64,000 bases of DNA from Orientallactaga sibirica (GCA_036365145.1 JAEOAD010000048.1:16809001-16873000), one strand, 5' to 3'; counted from the stretch's first letter, positions 1-10,869 are shown. Numbers and translations are program-made. The notes: generated by a model from the letters alone, not told the origin.

Positions 1-240
1 TAGAGGCGGGGTTTCTCATTGTCCACCACTGGGTTCCCAAGGCTGTCTGGCCTGCGAGCTTCTGAGGGATCCTCCGGTCTCAGCCTCCCAACTCCCTTCT
101 CTGTTGGTATATCCTGGGCATTGTAAACACCTGCTATAGCATCCAGCTTTATGTGGGTTCTGGGGATTTAAACTCAAGTGTTCTCATTTGCATGGCAAGC
201 ACATCATCCATGGAGCTATCTCCCCTGCCCGGCCCAGCCC
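1..240 (-). mobile_element. B4-type SINE, truncated by window edge
   Basis: Read on the minus strand, this begins with a tRNA/ID-like head (the plus strand ends in a 'gagctatctcccc' block followed by cccagccc) and continues into B1-like sequence (plus strand 'gcgagcttctgaggga' and 'cagcctcccaactccc'). This ID-plus-B1 fusion is the layout of rodent B4 elements. The copy is old and diverged, and its 3' tail lies outside the window. Confidence 0.65.
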
Positions 241-299
241 AGTACTTTTATTCTGAAGTTTACTTTATTGGAACCCCTGCTGGCTGATCTGGGCGGTGA

Positions 300-303
<4 letters not shown>

Positions 304-335
<32 letters not shown>
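304..335. repeat. poly(T) tract, 32 bases
   Basis: Uninterrupted run of T. It may be the tail of a lost minus-strand retroelement, but the flanks do not show a recognisable body. Confidence 0.9.
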
Positions 336-336
<1 letters not shown>

Positions 337-864
337 GTTAACCTATCAGAAAGCTGAGGCACCACAGCCCAGGATGTTCTGAACTCTGCCAAGAAGGAGG
401 AAGGAGATGTGAGGACTTCCTCATGTAGGGCAGAGCATCTGGGCCCTGGCAGAGTTCAGCTGAAATCAGCAATGAATGGGGGAGCAATCAGTGTGGCTAG
501 CAGGACGGATGACAGAGGCACCAGGAATGGCAGGTGGTGTGAGTGTCACCCTCTTTCAGACTTCCCCTGTTAATGCCAATGGGAAGAATCAGAAGAGTTA
601 GCTGGGTGGTAGGAGAGCCGAGCCATTCCTTGTTCTGGTGAATTAAAAGAACACAGCGTCGGTCCCTAGTTCTTAAAGATCCTTTCCTCAGGCGTCTAAC
701 CCTCCTTTCGTGGCAGCTGAGCCCAGCCCACGTCCCTACATTCTTGCTTCTTCTCCGGGAAGAGGTCAGTATTTCCTCTTTTTTCCTCTCCAGCTGTAAT
801 GAATTTTTACCAATCCTATTTCTAATCGACACACCTCACACCTAAGCTGCCCCTCCCCCCCACA
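336..864. other. Unique spacer, no gene seen
   Basis: Mixed-composition DNA without a recognised repeat. A 111-codon minus-strand open frame crosses it, but the frame is rich in basic residues, has no family resemblance and no splice or start context, so it is not called as a gene. Confidence 0.55.

Positions 865-905
<41 letters not shown>
865..905. repeat. (CA)n microsatellite
   Basis: About 20 CA units following a C-rich run. Confidence 0.97.
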
Positions 906-907
<2 letters not shown>

Positions 908-1038
908 CTTAATCAGTATTAAGGCTTTGTCCTTTACAGGAGACCGGACGTATCAGCTGACTTTTAGGTCACTTCTGACCAAACTCTGGTCCTCCCCTCC
1001 AGGTCTGCATTGGAATGTAAGCATCGAGGCCTTTTCAG

Positions 1039-1039
<1 letters not shown>

Positions 1040-1073
<34 letters not shown>

Positions 1074-1083
1074 GTTGTTGTTT
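1040..1083. repeat. (GT)n then (GTT)n microsatellite
   Basis: About 16 GT units pass directly into four GTT units. It creates a Cys-Val run in a 172-codon frame at 927-1445, which is why that frame looks long. Confidence 0.97.
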
Positions 1084-2361
1084 TTGGTAAGCTCCCTTTG
1101 GGATTCATGAGGGAGGGAAAGGAGTCTGAAAAGGGGGAGGGGCTATCTACCCAACTCTTGCAGTACCCAGGGCTTTCAAGATGTCCTCTCGCTTACACTA
1201 ACTCCCATGTCCCACTGCATCCATCGCAGAAAGAAAGCGCTCAGTGCCCCTCTCTCCTGCAGATGGCGACCTCGCCTCAGCTTCTCCCACTCAGCTCTGA
1301 GCACAGGTTAACAATAAGGAAGGAACCTGAAGCTTGTGCACCATCTTGTTGCTGCTCTGATACCTGGGAGGGAGGGAGTGGCCAGCTCCTCTCCCCAGGT
1401 GGCCTGCTCATCACCCGACAACCTTTCTTGGAAGCGCTGCAGTAGCCCAGGGCTTCAGGGGCTGGACAGATGCTGGTGGGCTTCTGGGATGGGTTGTGTG
1501 CTTGAAGCACTCACAAGCTGGCTTCTGCTCTGCCTGCACCTCACACTCAGTGTGAGGCTCCGTTGCTGAAGACCAAGCTTTCCTCCTTGCTGTGGGGACT
1601 CGCCTGCAGGATCCCTCTGTTACCTGTTGGCCTGGTGGTGGCCTCATGAAACATTCCTCTTTGGCAGGCACCTTGTCTCTCATTCTGGGTGTGGATTTCA
1701 CAGCATCTGCCCCGCACTCAGCATTATTTCAAGGTCAATGTCATTCCTTGTCCTTCACCCAGGGGGAGAGACATTTTTTCTGTCCCGTTTCCCAGTTGCA
1801 GTTCGTTAACTCAGTGTGCCAAAGGACCTAGTTCCCGTTGCCTTTTCTCATTGTACACACATGCTCTGTTGCACACAGGAAGAACAGATGGATCTGGACA
1901 GTTACACGTCCTGCCTGCAGGGGCTCCACTCTGAAGGCCTTCAACTGGGGCGAACTTTCTTTAGCTCTTCTTTCTGACATCGTCCCTCATGGGTCCCAGT
2001 GAGATTTGGGAATAAAAATCCAAAAAGATGGTGAAAAGTCCTATTTGCAGCTCTCAGGAACTTGCCTTCAGCCACCAGCCCACACATGCCCTTGGTTATG
2101 CCAGTTGAGTTTTCACTCAGCCTCTGCTGGTCTTTCTGCCCACACACACCAGTGTTCATATCTCCTTTGTCCCTGCAGCCAGGTACCTGTCTCCTCCCAT
2201 ATCCCAGGGGCATATGGGAGTGGTCCTTGACAGCTCTTGATATTCTTAGAGGGAATTGAAAGAGGTCACACTACATTTTGTAAAGGTGTGATTTCCCCAG
2301 CGCCTTTCGCAGGTCAATAATCCCACAGAGATAATCGCTATGCTGACCCGCTGCGCCAGTC
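1084..2361. other. Unique spacer, no gene seen
   Basis: GC-moderate DNA with several overlapping 60-96 codon frames on both strands. None shows a domain, a hydrophobic signal or a credible exon structure. No recognised repeat. Confidence 0.55.
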
Positions 2362-3025
2362 TTGACAAAGAGCTGAAAGAAAGCTTACAAAGAGGAAAGC
2401 TTTATTTTGGCTAACAGCTTCCGAGATTTCAGGCTGTGGTTGCAGAGCTAACCTTTGTTTGGACTTGACGTGAGAAAGCAGCTCACCTCAGGGAGGCCAG
2501 AACATAGAGAAGAAATAAGAAGGGGCTGGGGACCAGATACATCTTTCCAGCTTCTACTCTTCCCACTCCCTCCGCCAAGTAGGCTGCACCTCCTATCCCT
2601 CCACCCCTCCCCCAGGAGTGCTCTCACTTCATGAAGTCTTAAGAGATTTATCCATTGATTGGGTCAGAATGCTCAGGATCTAGTCATTCCCAAAAGCTGG
2701 CATTCAAGCCCTCACTATGTCTCTGTCAGGAACATTTCATTTCAAAAGATGACATCTAGGGACGGAGAGATGGCTTAGCGGTTAAGTGCTTGCCCGTGAA
2801 GCCTAAGGACCCCGGTTCAAGGCTCGATTCTCCAGGACCCACGTAAGCCAGATGGACAAGGGGGTGCATGCATCTGGAGTTCATTTGCGGTGGCTGGAGG
2901 CCCTGGCGCACCTATTCTCTCTCTCTACCTGCCTATTTCTGTATCTCTCTCTCTCTCTCTCTCAAATAAATAAATAAAATATTTTTTTAAAAAGATGACA
3001 TCTACTTTTGAATTTCACATCAAAA
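2362..3025 (-). mobile_element. MaLR-type LTR remnant, split by a SINE
   Basis: The plus strand reads as the reverse complement of a MaLR-like LTR: a 'ggaaagctttattttggc' block near the LTR 3' end, 'ccctccgccaagtaggc' in the middle, and an atttca/ttcaaaa boundary block near the LTR 5' end. A B2-like SINE at 2758-2989 interrupts it. Subfamily not determined. Confidence 0.45.
2758..2989 (+). mobile_element. B2-like tRNA-derived SINE, short form, with expanded B box
   Basis: Starts with a 'gagagatggcttagcggtta' head containing the pol III A box. The B-box region is longer than usual: ggttcaaggctcgattc replaces the usual ggttcgattc. The body contains 'gcatgcatctggagttc', then (CT)n and an AAATAAATAAAT tail. 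A 14-bp TSD, aaaagatgacatct, flanks it at 2744-2757 and 2990-3003. This is the clearest type copy of the family used for the other SINE calls. Confidence 0.95.
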
Positions 3026-3059
3026 TATTCCTCTCTATGAAATATTTGCTTTGGTTTCT

Positions 3060-3275
3060 TTGACACAACCTTATCTGTATATGCTTATGTATATATATAA
3101 ACATACATGTTTTTACATTCATCCATATCCCTGTGTCTCAGTAGTTTGTTCCCGTTGCTTTGAATATGTCATTATGTGAAAATGGTTCAATTCACTATCC
3201 ATTTTCCAAGTGATGGAGATTTGTGGTTTTTTCCTAAGTTTATAGCTATTGTGAACAAAGCTGCTTTCTTAAAAT
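3060..3275 (-). mobile_element. L1 3'-end-like fragment
   Basis: The plus strand has the familiar antisense L1 3' UTR order: 'attcactatccattttcc', then a 'tatagctattgtgaacaaag' block. It is diverged, and its boundaries are uncertain. Confidence 0.4.
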
Positions 3276-3463
3276 TATGGTAAAAAAGGACAAAATCGGC
3301 AACGATTGAGAAAGAAATGGAATGAATTAGTTTCCACGTCTGACAGGATTTCAATATTGAAACTCCAAAGTACCTGTACAAAATTAGCCACGTGTCATGC
3401 TCAGTTTTTTTCCTATACTGCAGCATTGCAGAAATGAGTATTGGCACGTAGAACCTAGTGTAC

Positions 3464-3497
3464 TTTTAATTTAATTTAATTTAATTTAATTTAATTT
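3464..3497. repeat. (TTTAA)n simple repeat
   Basis: About seven units of a TTTAA pentamer, followed by A/T-rich DNA. Confidence 0.95.
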
Positions 3498-4228
3498 CGT
3501 TTTTAAAAATTTTTATTTATTTATTTTAACCTAACATAGTAAGCTGGCTTACTCAGAGCCCTTGTTAACATCTGTCTTTCCTGGTAAGATCTTGCAAACA
3601 CTGAGGGATGAGAGCCACATTCATTTCCCCCATCAGACAGCCCTTGTTTTTTTTTTTTTTTTTTTTAAGAAAATATCCATTTTGTGCACAGACTCTAACA
3701 TCCTTTTTCCTGCACAGCATTTGACTGACACCTTAGGCCATTTCCTAAGCCACAGTACTTGAGGAAATAAGCCCATCATTAAATAATATACTCCACTCAA
3801 AATAACCCCAAGGAGCCCTCTATTCCTTCCTGTTACTATAACGCTTGTTCTGCAATGACAAGGGGATGTTTTATCTCTTACCAAACGCTTGCTGTGGTCA
3901 CCTGGGTCTAAAATGAATTGTTAAGCCTGAAATTCTCTGAGCACTGAACCAGAGGGATAGCGCGCTTTGTCAGGTGGCCCGGACGCCGTGTAAAACTGTT
4001 GTTTTGACCAGCAAGGTTCAAAGCAAGAGGTAGGATGATGCGAGTTTCTAGGGATCGAGGTCAAAATAGAGGGGAATGCAGCCCCAGGCCAGAGAATACT
4101 GGACGTGCCAATTAGACACAGAAACGTTGGGGAAACATGATGGGCAAATGGAGGGGCTGGTGGGCTCTTGGGACAGTGTTGGTGTTCATCCTCCCTGCTA
4201 CTGTCTTTTGATGTTGGCCACAGCCATG
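3498..4228. other. Unique spacer with poly(T) at 3647-3666
   Basis: No recognised repeat body apart from a 20-base T run. Open frames up to 112 codons on the minus strand (3921-4259) show no family features. Confidence 0.5.
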
Positions 4229-4290
4229 AATCCTTTTTAAAAATTTTTTTAATTGACAACTTCTACACTTACATACAAAAAAATTGCATT
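4229..4290 (-). mobile_element. L1 3'-terminal fragment (jerboa-type)
   Basis: Contains 'attgacaacttctacac' and 'ttacatacaaaaaaa'. The same string recurs at 61565-61605 (attgacaacttctatac, ttacatacaaaaaaa). I read the shared string as the 3' end of a recent L1 lineage on the minus strand. Confidence 0.45.
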
Positions 4291-4299
4291 AAACAAACT

Positions 4300-4460
4300 C
4301 TTTTTTTTTATTTTTATTTTTTTGAGTTAGAGTCTCACTCTGGCCCAGGCTGACCTGCAATTAACTATGTAGTCTCAGGGTGGCCTAGAACTCACAGCAA
4401 TCCTCCTACCTCTATCTCCCAAGTGCTGGGATTAAAGCCGTGTGCTACCACGGCTGGCTT
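4300..4460 (-). mobile_element. B1 SINE
   Basis: Antisense 7SL-derived element: T-rich tail, gagttagagtctcactc, 'caggctgacctgcaattaac', 'tatgtagtctcagggtggcc', 'cccaagtgctgggattaaag'. A short TSD, acaaact, flanks it (4293-4299 and just after 4460). Confidence 0.9.
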
Positions 4461-4541
4461 ACAAACTATTTTTAAATCTGTGTTTATGGGAAATCTGAAG
4501 ACCCACAGAATTTCCCTACAAGCTAAGGTCATCTACAGTCT

Positions 4542-4748
4542 TTTTTAAATTAATTAATTTATTTATTAGAGATAGAGAGAGGGAAAGAGAGAGAGAGAGA
4601 GAGTGGGAATGGGCACGCCAGGGCCTCCAGCCAATGTGAACGAACTCCAGACTCATGCGCCCTGTTGTGCATCTGGCTTATGTGGGACCTGGAGAATCGA
4701 ACCTGGGGTCCTTAGGCTTTGCAGGCATGTGCCTTAACCGCTAAGCCA
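4542..4748 (-). mobile_element. B2-like SINE, short form
   Basis: Antisense copy: A/T-rich tail, (GA)n, 'gggcacgccagggcctccag', 'gtgcatctggcttatgtggg', 'gaatcgaacctggggtcc' (B box), 'ccttaaccgctaagccat' (A box). The outermost 5' bases are diverged, and no clear TSD was seen. Confidence 0.9.
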
Positions 4749-4970
4749 TATTTGTGGGGAACATAATCGAATTTCCTGGTCACTATAGCATTGAAGGACA
4801 GTGTTGTTGTAGAAAGTTCTTTACAATCAGAGGATTTGAAAGCTTGGAGGTTAATGGGATTATCTATGCCCTAGAGCACTCAGAGCTCATAATTGTGTTC
4901 CTTTCAGCTTGGGACCCAGTACTAGAGATTCCAGTAGTGGTGCATGCATGTACGAGGTTGACAACTTTCA

Positions 4971-5324
4971 TGGTTGGAATCTAGAATGTTCTCCCAAAGG
5001 CACATGTTTAGAATTCTGTTTCCTGGCCCATGGTGCTGCCTGGGAGGCTGTAGAACCTTCAAGAGGGAGGATTTTTGTCTAGAAGATGTGGGTCACTAGG
5101 GGGTAAGGCTTTGAAAGCTATAGTGTGGCCCCTGGTTCTCCTGTGATTTTGTGTTCTGGTCGGCCATGAATGGAGGAGCTCCACCATGAACCTGGCTATA
5201 CCTTCTTCACCACCTTGGACTGAAACTTCCGAAACTCTGAGCCAAAATAAGTCCTTCTCCTTTTAATTTGTTCTTTCAGGTGCTTTTATGTTTTGGTCAC
5301 AGAAATGTGAACATAATTCATACA
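4971..5324 (+). mobile_element. MaLR (MLT1/ORR1-like) solo LTR
   Basis: Starts tggttggaatctagaatg and ends in 'ataattcataca', matching TG...CA. Diagnostic MaLR blocks in order are gttctcccaaaggcacatg, 'aggctgtagaacctt', 'gatgtgggtcactagggg', a 'gagccaaaataagtccttc' poly(A)-signal block and a 'ttggtcacagaaatg' 3' end. Five-base flanks do not match, so it is old or its edges are degraded. Confidence 0.7.
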
Positions 5325-5960
5325 GCAGCAAGTGTGAGGGGAATCATGTGCTGGATTCATTTGGAGACATCTTCGTTCCTAAGTGTAACTCCTTTCAGAA
5401 CAAGGCCTATGGCACTATGGCTAGGTGGCCTAAAACTTCGTTATTATTAGCAAGTTTCTGTAAAATTAGGCAATCTAAACTTTTGAAGGAACTTGATCTT
5501 TTCTCTAGTTCCCATTCTGTAACCCCAACCCATGTATTAATTATCCATTTCTTTATTAATAACTAGAGCTTGATTTGGTTAAATTTTGTTCTTCATCTGT
5601 CTAAATGTTGAAATAAGTAAAATTCAAACTGTGATATTCCTTTGTGAGAATTTTCTTTGTGTTTAAACTTTCTTTAAGGGGATTATATAATTAGATTTTA
5701 TAATAAGAGCTCCTTCAGAATTAGCCTTTTTTGTGTAATAGCTTAAGAGCTATCACTCTGTAGGCAAAAACCTAGGGCCTCCATCTTTTTCTTGCATTTA
5801 TACCAGTACTGCTCTGATAGCACCATTAACAACTTTACTTAATTAGTGTAACAGTGTATTGTGGGCAGGTTAAACTTTTCTTTGTCATAATGCTGGGGAG
5901 AACACAAGGCCTCCCACATGCTAGGTAAGAGTTCTACCTCTGCACTCCATCCAATGCCTT
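5325..5960. other. AT-rich unique spacer
   Basis: No recognised repeat and no supported gene. Confidence 0.5.
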
Positions 5961-6075
5961 CTTTTTTTTTAATTTTATTAATTTATTCGAGAGTGAGAGG
6001 AAGAGGCAGAGAGAGAGAGAGAGAATGGGCCTTCGCAGGAACATGCCTTAACCGCTAAGCTATTTCCCCAGCCCC
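5961..6075 (-). mobile_element. B2-like SINE with internal deletion
   Basis: The antisense tail and (GA)n tract pass from 'aatgggccttcgcaggaaca' straight into 'tgccttaaccgctaagctat'. About 90 bases of body, including the B box, are missing. The head still ends in ccccagcccc. Confidence 0.85.
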
Positions 6076-6087
6076 TCACCCCTGTGT

Positions 6088-6263
6088 TTTTTTTTGTTTT
6101 GTTTTGTTTTGTTTTTTTTTTTTTTTTGAGGTAGGGTCTCACTCTGGTCCAGGCTGACCTGGAATTCACTATGTAGTCTCAGGGTGGCCTTGAACTCTTG
6201 GCGATCCTCTTACCTTTGCCTTCCGAGTGCTGGGATTAAAGGCGTGTACCACCAAGCCCAGCC
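6088..6263 (-). mobile_element. B1 SINE
   Basis: Full-length antisense copy with a T/(TTTTG)n tail, 'gaggtagggtctcactctgg', 'tatgtagtctcagggtggcc' and 'gagtgctgggattaaaggcg'. It sits directly downstream of the deleted SINE at 5961-6075. Confidence 0.93.
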
Positions 6264-6267
6264 CTCT

Positions 6268-6405
6268 GTTTTGTTTTTTGGAAGAAAGGCTCACTGTGTT
6301 ATCTAATGTTATTCAAGCTTGCCTTGAACTCACTCTCTAGCCAGGCAGTCCTTGAACTTGTGATCCTCCTGCTTTAGCATCCCAAATAGCTTGGATCCCA
6401 GGCTA
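6268..6405 (-). mobile_element. Old B1-like SINE
   Basis: A strongly diverged antisense copy: tcactgtgttatctaatg, 'cttgccttgaactcactc', tgatcctcctgctttagc, ending at 'cttggatcccaggct'. It predates the neighbouring B1. Confidence 0.55.
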
Positions 6406-6715
6406 ATATTACTAGGTCGAACTCTGGCAAAATCTTTGAAGAACTCTCTTTTATTCTGTCTGCTTTACTTATAACAGGGTGATAGGGATATGGAAAGCAA
6501 GGAAGCTTGACAGAAATGAGATCCACTGAATTCCAAGTCAATAATGAAACTATGCTGTACTTTGACAACTATGCTGCTAATGACTCAAAGTCCCACGAAG
6601 GAATGGAGGGTCAGGAATATTCAATGAGTGTCCCGGGATTGTGTGGCCTCAAAGTCTGTCTATTTCTGTTAAATTCTATCACCTCAAAGCAAGCTGACAA
6701 GTCTCTAAGACTTTT

Positions 6716-6771
6716 TCTTTTTTTTTTTCTTTTTTTCTTCCTTCCTTTCTTTCTTTCTTTCTTTTTCTTTC

Positions 6772-6828
<57 letters not shown>

Positions 6829-6945
6829 CTTTTCTTTTCTTTTTTTTTTTTTTTGAGACAGAGTTTCACTATTGAAGCCCAGACTGGCTATGAATTTGAA
6901 ATAATCCTCCTACTTCTGCCTTCCTACTGTTGAGACTTTTACCTT
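6716..6945 (-). mobile_element. Pyrimidine tract and truncated B1
   Basis: About 140 bases of TTTC/TTTTC repeats (6716-6854) are followed by gagacagagtttcactattg and 'cctacttctgccttcctac', a truncated and diverged antisense B1 (6855-6945). The tract is probably the expanded tail of this B1. Confidence 0.65.
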
Positions 6946-7452
6946 TAAGTACAATTTATCTAGTGGTGTTTGGTGTTGTCATGGAAGCAAAACCCACATA
7001 GAACAGTGGACATCAGCAGCATGCTAATGTATTTGTTAGCAGTGCAGCCAAAATAGATAATTTGGGGGGAGATATGCTTAAGAATCAGAAATGTATGATC
7101 TGGCTGACAATCTAGCTTCTACCTTGGGTGAACTCTATTCTCACTTTATTGTCTGATAGTAGCTATTCCAGTTAGTCACATTTGTTGTACTGGTATTGTT
7201 ATGACGACTGGTGATCACACAGGGATTATAAATTGACCAGAAATCATGACTTATGTACAATATTTGTGTCTACTTTTCTGAAACCTGTTATTTTTGTTGC
7301 ACAATCATAGAAATGTGTTTAGTAAATAGTTGTTTGCTTTCTGGTGACAAAAGGCAATAAATCTTCATATAGCAACTTAAAGCTTTTGATGCTCAGGGAT
7401 AAAGAACATTTGAAGAAGGTAAAGTCTTTAAATATAAATAGTTTCAAACTAT
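6946..7452. other. AT-rich unique spacer
   Basis: No recognised repeat and no supported gene. Its right end holds aaactat, the left half of the TSD of the next SINE. Confidence 0.5.
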
Positions 7453-7693
7453 CCATAGTTTTTAAAAATTACTTACTCACTTACTTTATTTATTTATTTG
7501 AGAGAGGAGAGGCATTCACAGAGGGTGAGGGAATATGAGCTTGCCAGGTCTCCTGCTGCTGCAAATGAACTCCAGACCAGATGCGAGCAACACTCTTGAG
7601 TATCTAGCTTTACATGGATATTGGGGACTTGAACCTGAGCCATCAGACTTTGAAAACAAGTGTTCTTAACTGCAAAGCAATTTCTCCAGCCCT
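7453..7693 (-). mobile_element. B2-like SINE, diverged
   Basis: Antisense: tttatttatttatttgagag tail, 'aaatgaactccagaccagat' body, 'gacttgaacctgagccatc' B box, tttctccagccc head. The 7-bp repeat aaactat lies on both sides (7446-7452 and 7694-7700). Confidence 0.8.
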
Positions 7694-7700
7694 AAACTAT

Positions 7701-7877
7701 TTTTATTTATTTGTGGGGAGAGAGAGGGAGAAAAAAATCAGAATATCTTGCTGCTGTAAATGAAATCCAAATACATGCATCAATTTGTGCATCTGGCTTT
7801 ACATGGCTACTGGGAAATCAAACCTGGGCTGGCAGGTTTTGCAAGCAAGTGCATTTTGGAGCCACTGCCCCAGCCAG
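7701..7877 (-). mobile_element. B2-like SINE, diverged
   Basis: A second antisense copy abutting the previous one. It has a ttttatttatttgtgggg tail, 'aatttgtgcatctggcttta', 'aaatcaaacctgggctgg' B box and 'ccactgccccagcc' head. A related 'aaactag' follows at about 7881, so the two insertions used neighbouring sites. Confidence 0.75.
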
Positions 7878-8269
7878 CTCAAACTAGCTGCAGTATGAGC
7901 GAAAGGACAGCAAGACTATGGAAGGACAAGTAGGAGGTGGAGGGCAGAGAAAGGGGAGGGCATGGGGATGGATATGGTAAAAGTACATGACGTACTTGAA
8001 AGACATGGTCTTTCTGAAACTCATCACTTTATACAATGATTGTATGTCAATAAAGAAATTGACATAAGCCCTTGGCAATTACAAGAAATTATAGACAATC
8101 CTTCATGTTCTTAATATCATACAATACTGATAGGAAACATTGAATTCTTACTGTATGTCAGATGTTAAATAGATCACTTTGCATGCCTTATCTCACTTTA
8201 TGCTCTAGGTAGCCTTATGAGGTAGTGTACAAGTCAATTCAGATGCTGTAACAAAACAGTGTGACATTG

Positions 8270-8368
8270 ACAAAAGAAAGAAAGAAATCGACAAAAGAAC
8301 AGAAGGAAAAAAGGAAAGAAGGAAGGAAGGAAGGAGAGAGAGAAAAGAAAGGAAAGAAGGAGGGAAGG
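8270..8368. repeat. (GAAA)n / (GGAA)n purine tract
   Basis: Purine-only-rich stretch of GAAA, GGAA and GA units. No SINE body is attached. Confidence 0.9.
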
Positions 8369-8798
8369 AATGAATAAAAATGTAAGGCACAGGTAGTTCT
8401 TATATAAATAGAAATATATAGATTTCTTTTCACATTGTATTTAATAAGATGTGAGGCAGGATAGAAAGACAATGGGAATTAGGGGAACATAGGAAAAGAA
8501 AGGATTCCCTCACTTTATAGCCTAGTTGAAGCCCCTCACCAACTGAAAATCAAGAATCCCAACACAATTAGCAATATTGGCTTAAGGCCATTCTCCCTTC
8601 CCTTCCACAAAACTAATCTCCCAGGAATCTCACCAGAAATCTTCCTTACAGCAACTAAAAGGCCATGTCATAACCTCCTTGTGCTGCCCGAGTGGCTCCT
8701 GGTTTTAGGTTATCAGATTGTAATCCCATCTGAGGTACTCCTAGAGCTACCTTATATTCTCATTAACCAAAATAAATGCATAAATATAATAAAAAGGG
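8369..8798. other. Unique spacer
   Basis: No recognised repeat or gene. Confidence 0.5.
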
Positions 8799-9103
8799 TG
8801 TGGTGGTTTAATTCAGGTGTTCCCCATAAACTTAGGTGTTCTGAATGCTGGGTTACCTGCTGATGGATATTTGGGAATTAACACCTCCTGGAGGCAGTGT
8901 ATTGCTGGTGGTGGGCTTATGGGTATTATAGCCAGTGTCCCCTTGCCAGTGTTTGTCACACTGTCTTGTTTCTGTTGTCCACCTTATGTTGTCCAGGGAG
9001 TGATGTCCACCCTCTGCTCATGCCATTGTTTTCCCCTGCTATTTTCCTACAAGCTTCTCTTGGTTGCGTGATTTCTACCAGCAATCTGAACCTGACTGCA
9101 ACA
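8799..9103 (+). mobile_element. 5' LTR of an ERVL/MaLR-like element
   Basis: Begins TGTGGTGGTTTAATTCAGG and ends CTGACTGCAACA (TG...CA). It is clearly the partner of the copy at 10293-10629, with the same block order. It lacks about 30 bases near its 3' third, where the partner has an A-rich, C/T-rich poly(A)-signal-like region. The preceding 5 bases are aaggg. Confidence 0.88.
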
Positions 9104-10292
9104 GTGAAGTTGGTACCAAAGAGTGGGGTTGCTGCTAGACACCTGACTGTGTGGCTTTGGCCCTTTGGAGCTGATTTTCAAGAGGAATGTGGAAGAATTT
9201 GAAACCTTGGCCTAAGAGATACCTTGTGGTGCTATAAGTACATCTTGATGGACTGTTCTGGTCAGAGCTGAAAGACCTGAATGCAGTAAGAACTGTGGAC
9301 TGTGAGGTTTGGCTTGTGAGTGTGAGAAAGAGCTTTGCCTGGACTGGGCTAGAGGCAATTTGTGTGAAAGGCTTGCTGTTATGCCCATGTCCTGAGAAGT
9401 TGTGCAGGGCTGCATTGAATAGAAATGGACTTGTGTGAGCAGAGGGATATGGCACAGAAATGAAAACTTTGGGCTGAAACTTCTGCCCATTCAGCTGCAA
9501 TTATGTGAGAGATTAGAACCTTTGAGATTGGGCCAGCTGACCTGCACTGGGGCAAGAGGAAGAATGCAGACTCTTTTGAAGGGGCCTGAGTGCTCAAGGA
9601 GTGTCCTGTTCTTCAAAGTCTGCTTTATTCCCCCCTGGATTAATAAATTGGCACCCTGTCACATATTGTGGAGTATAAGAAATGCAGGAAAGAGAGGGTC
9701 ATTGAGTTTGCAATGTGGTCTTGTGTTTTGGAAATGGCCATGGGCAGTGTGAAGCAGGTTTGCTGGATGCCTACATGGAGACCCAATGGAGCCGTGAGGA
9801 TGGACCATGGGGTTGCAGTGGAGACCCAGTGGAGATGCCAGGACCACGAGATGGCTGCCAAAGGAGAGCTGCCAGCCCCAGATGAAGTTTTCTAGGACTG
9901 TGAGTGGCCTAGCTGGAGGGGCAGAATTGGAACTCCAGAGACTTGTTGCTGGTTAGAATTATCAGACTTTGAGATTTGTCACTGACTAGAATTGTTGGAC
10001 TTGGAGCTTCAGAGTTTGATGTTTGCCCTGTTTAAATCTTGTATTGGTTAAATATTCCTTTGCTATGCCCAGTGCCATCTTTTGCAGTGTGAATGTTTAT
10101 TCTGTGCCATTATGGGTTTGGAGGGGATTTTGTTGTTGTTGTTGTTGTTATGCCTCAGAAAAAAGACCTTGGACTATGGGAATGTTTGAGCATCATTAGG
10201 ATTGGTAAAAAATATGGGACTTTTAAAGTTGGATGAATGCATTGCATTTTACATCATGGATGATTATCGATTTATGGGGGTCAGGGACAGAA
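9104..10292 (+). mobile_element. Internal region of non-autonomous MaLR-like element
   Basis: Just after the 5' LTR, 'ttggtaccaaagagtgggg' matches the Leu-tRNA-type primer-binding site usual for ERVL/MaLR elements. Just before the 3' LTR, 'atgggggtcagggacagaa' is the purine-rich tract. Between them are about 1.2 kb without gag, pro, pol or env; the frames present (up to about 105 codons) are unrelated to retroviral proteins. It must have moved with enzymes supplied in trans, as known for MaLRs. Confidence 0.82.
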
Positions 10293-10629
10293 TGTGGTGG
10301 TTTGTTTCAGGTGCCCCCCCATAAACTTAGGTGTTCTGAATGCTAGGTTCCCAGCTGATGGAAATTTAGGAATTTACATCTCCTGGAGGTAGTGTTTTGT
10401 TGGGGGTGGGTTTATGGGTATTATAGCCAGTGTCCCCCTGCCTGTGTTTGGCACACTCTCCTGTTGCTATCAGACGATTATGTTGGCCAGGGGGTGATGT
10501 CCACCCTCTGCTCATGCCATCATTTTCCCCTGCCATCATGGAGCTTCCCCTCTCCAAAAAAAACCTTTTTTCCCACAGGCTGCTCTTGGTTGGGTGATTT
10601 CTGCCAGCTATGTGAACCTGACTGCAACA
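10293..10629 (+). mobile_element. 3' LTR of the ERVL/MaLR-like element
   Basis: Begins TGTGGTGGTTTGTTTCAGG and ends GACTGCAACA, 337 bp. The following 5 bases, gaggg, match the left flank aaggg at 4 of 5 positions, consistent with a decayed 5-bp TSD. The same LTR family recurs as solo minus-strand copies near 29.0 and 52.7 kb. Confidence 0.88.
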
Positions 10630-10869
10630 GAGGGGAAACGAGAAAAGTTTGTAAGCAACCCTTTAATATGTACCTTGAGAGCCACCACAACAGTGTATAT
10701 GCTAGTGCTAAGCCCACTTCAATACTATTCCCTCTTGAGGAACCCACACTCATTCTCTTGGGTGTGTCTTGCTTTCTTTCAAAGGAAGTTTTTTTCTATT
10801 AATCCCCACTCTCAAATATGTTAAAATGCATTTAAAATTTATTTAATTGTTTTCTCTTTCTCTCTCTCC

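Noticed and set aside
927..1445. 172-codon plus-strand open frame
   Set aside because: It runs through the (GT)n microsatellite, giving a Cys-Val run; there are no domains or coding signals.
2758..2822. tRNA gene (A and B boxes present)
   Set aside because: The boxes belong to a tRNA-derived SINE with a TSD and tail; no cloverleaf or acceptor stem is maintained. The same applies to the other SINE heads.
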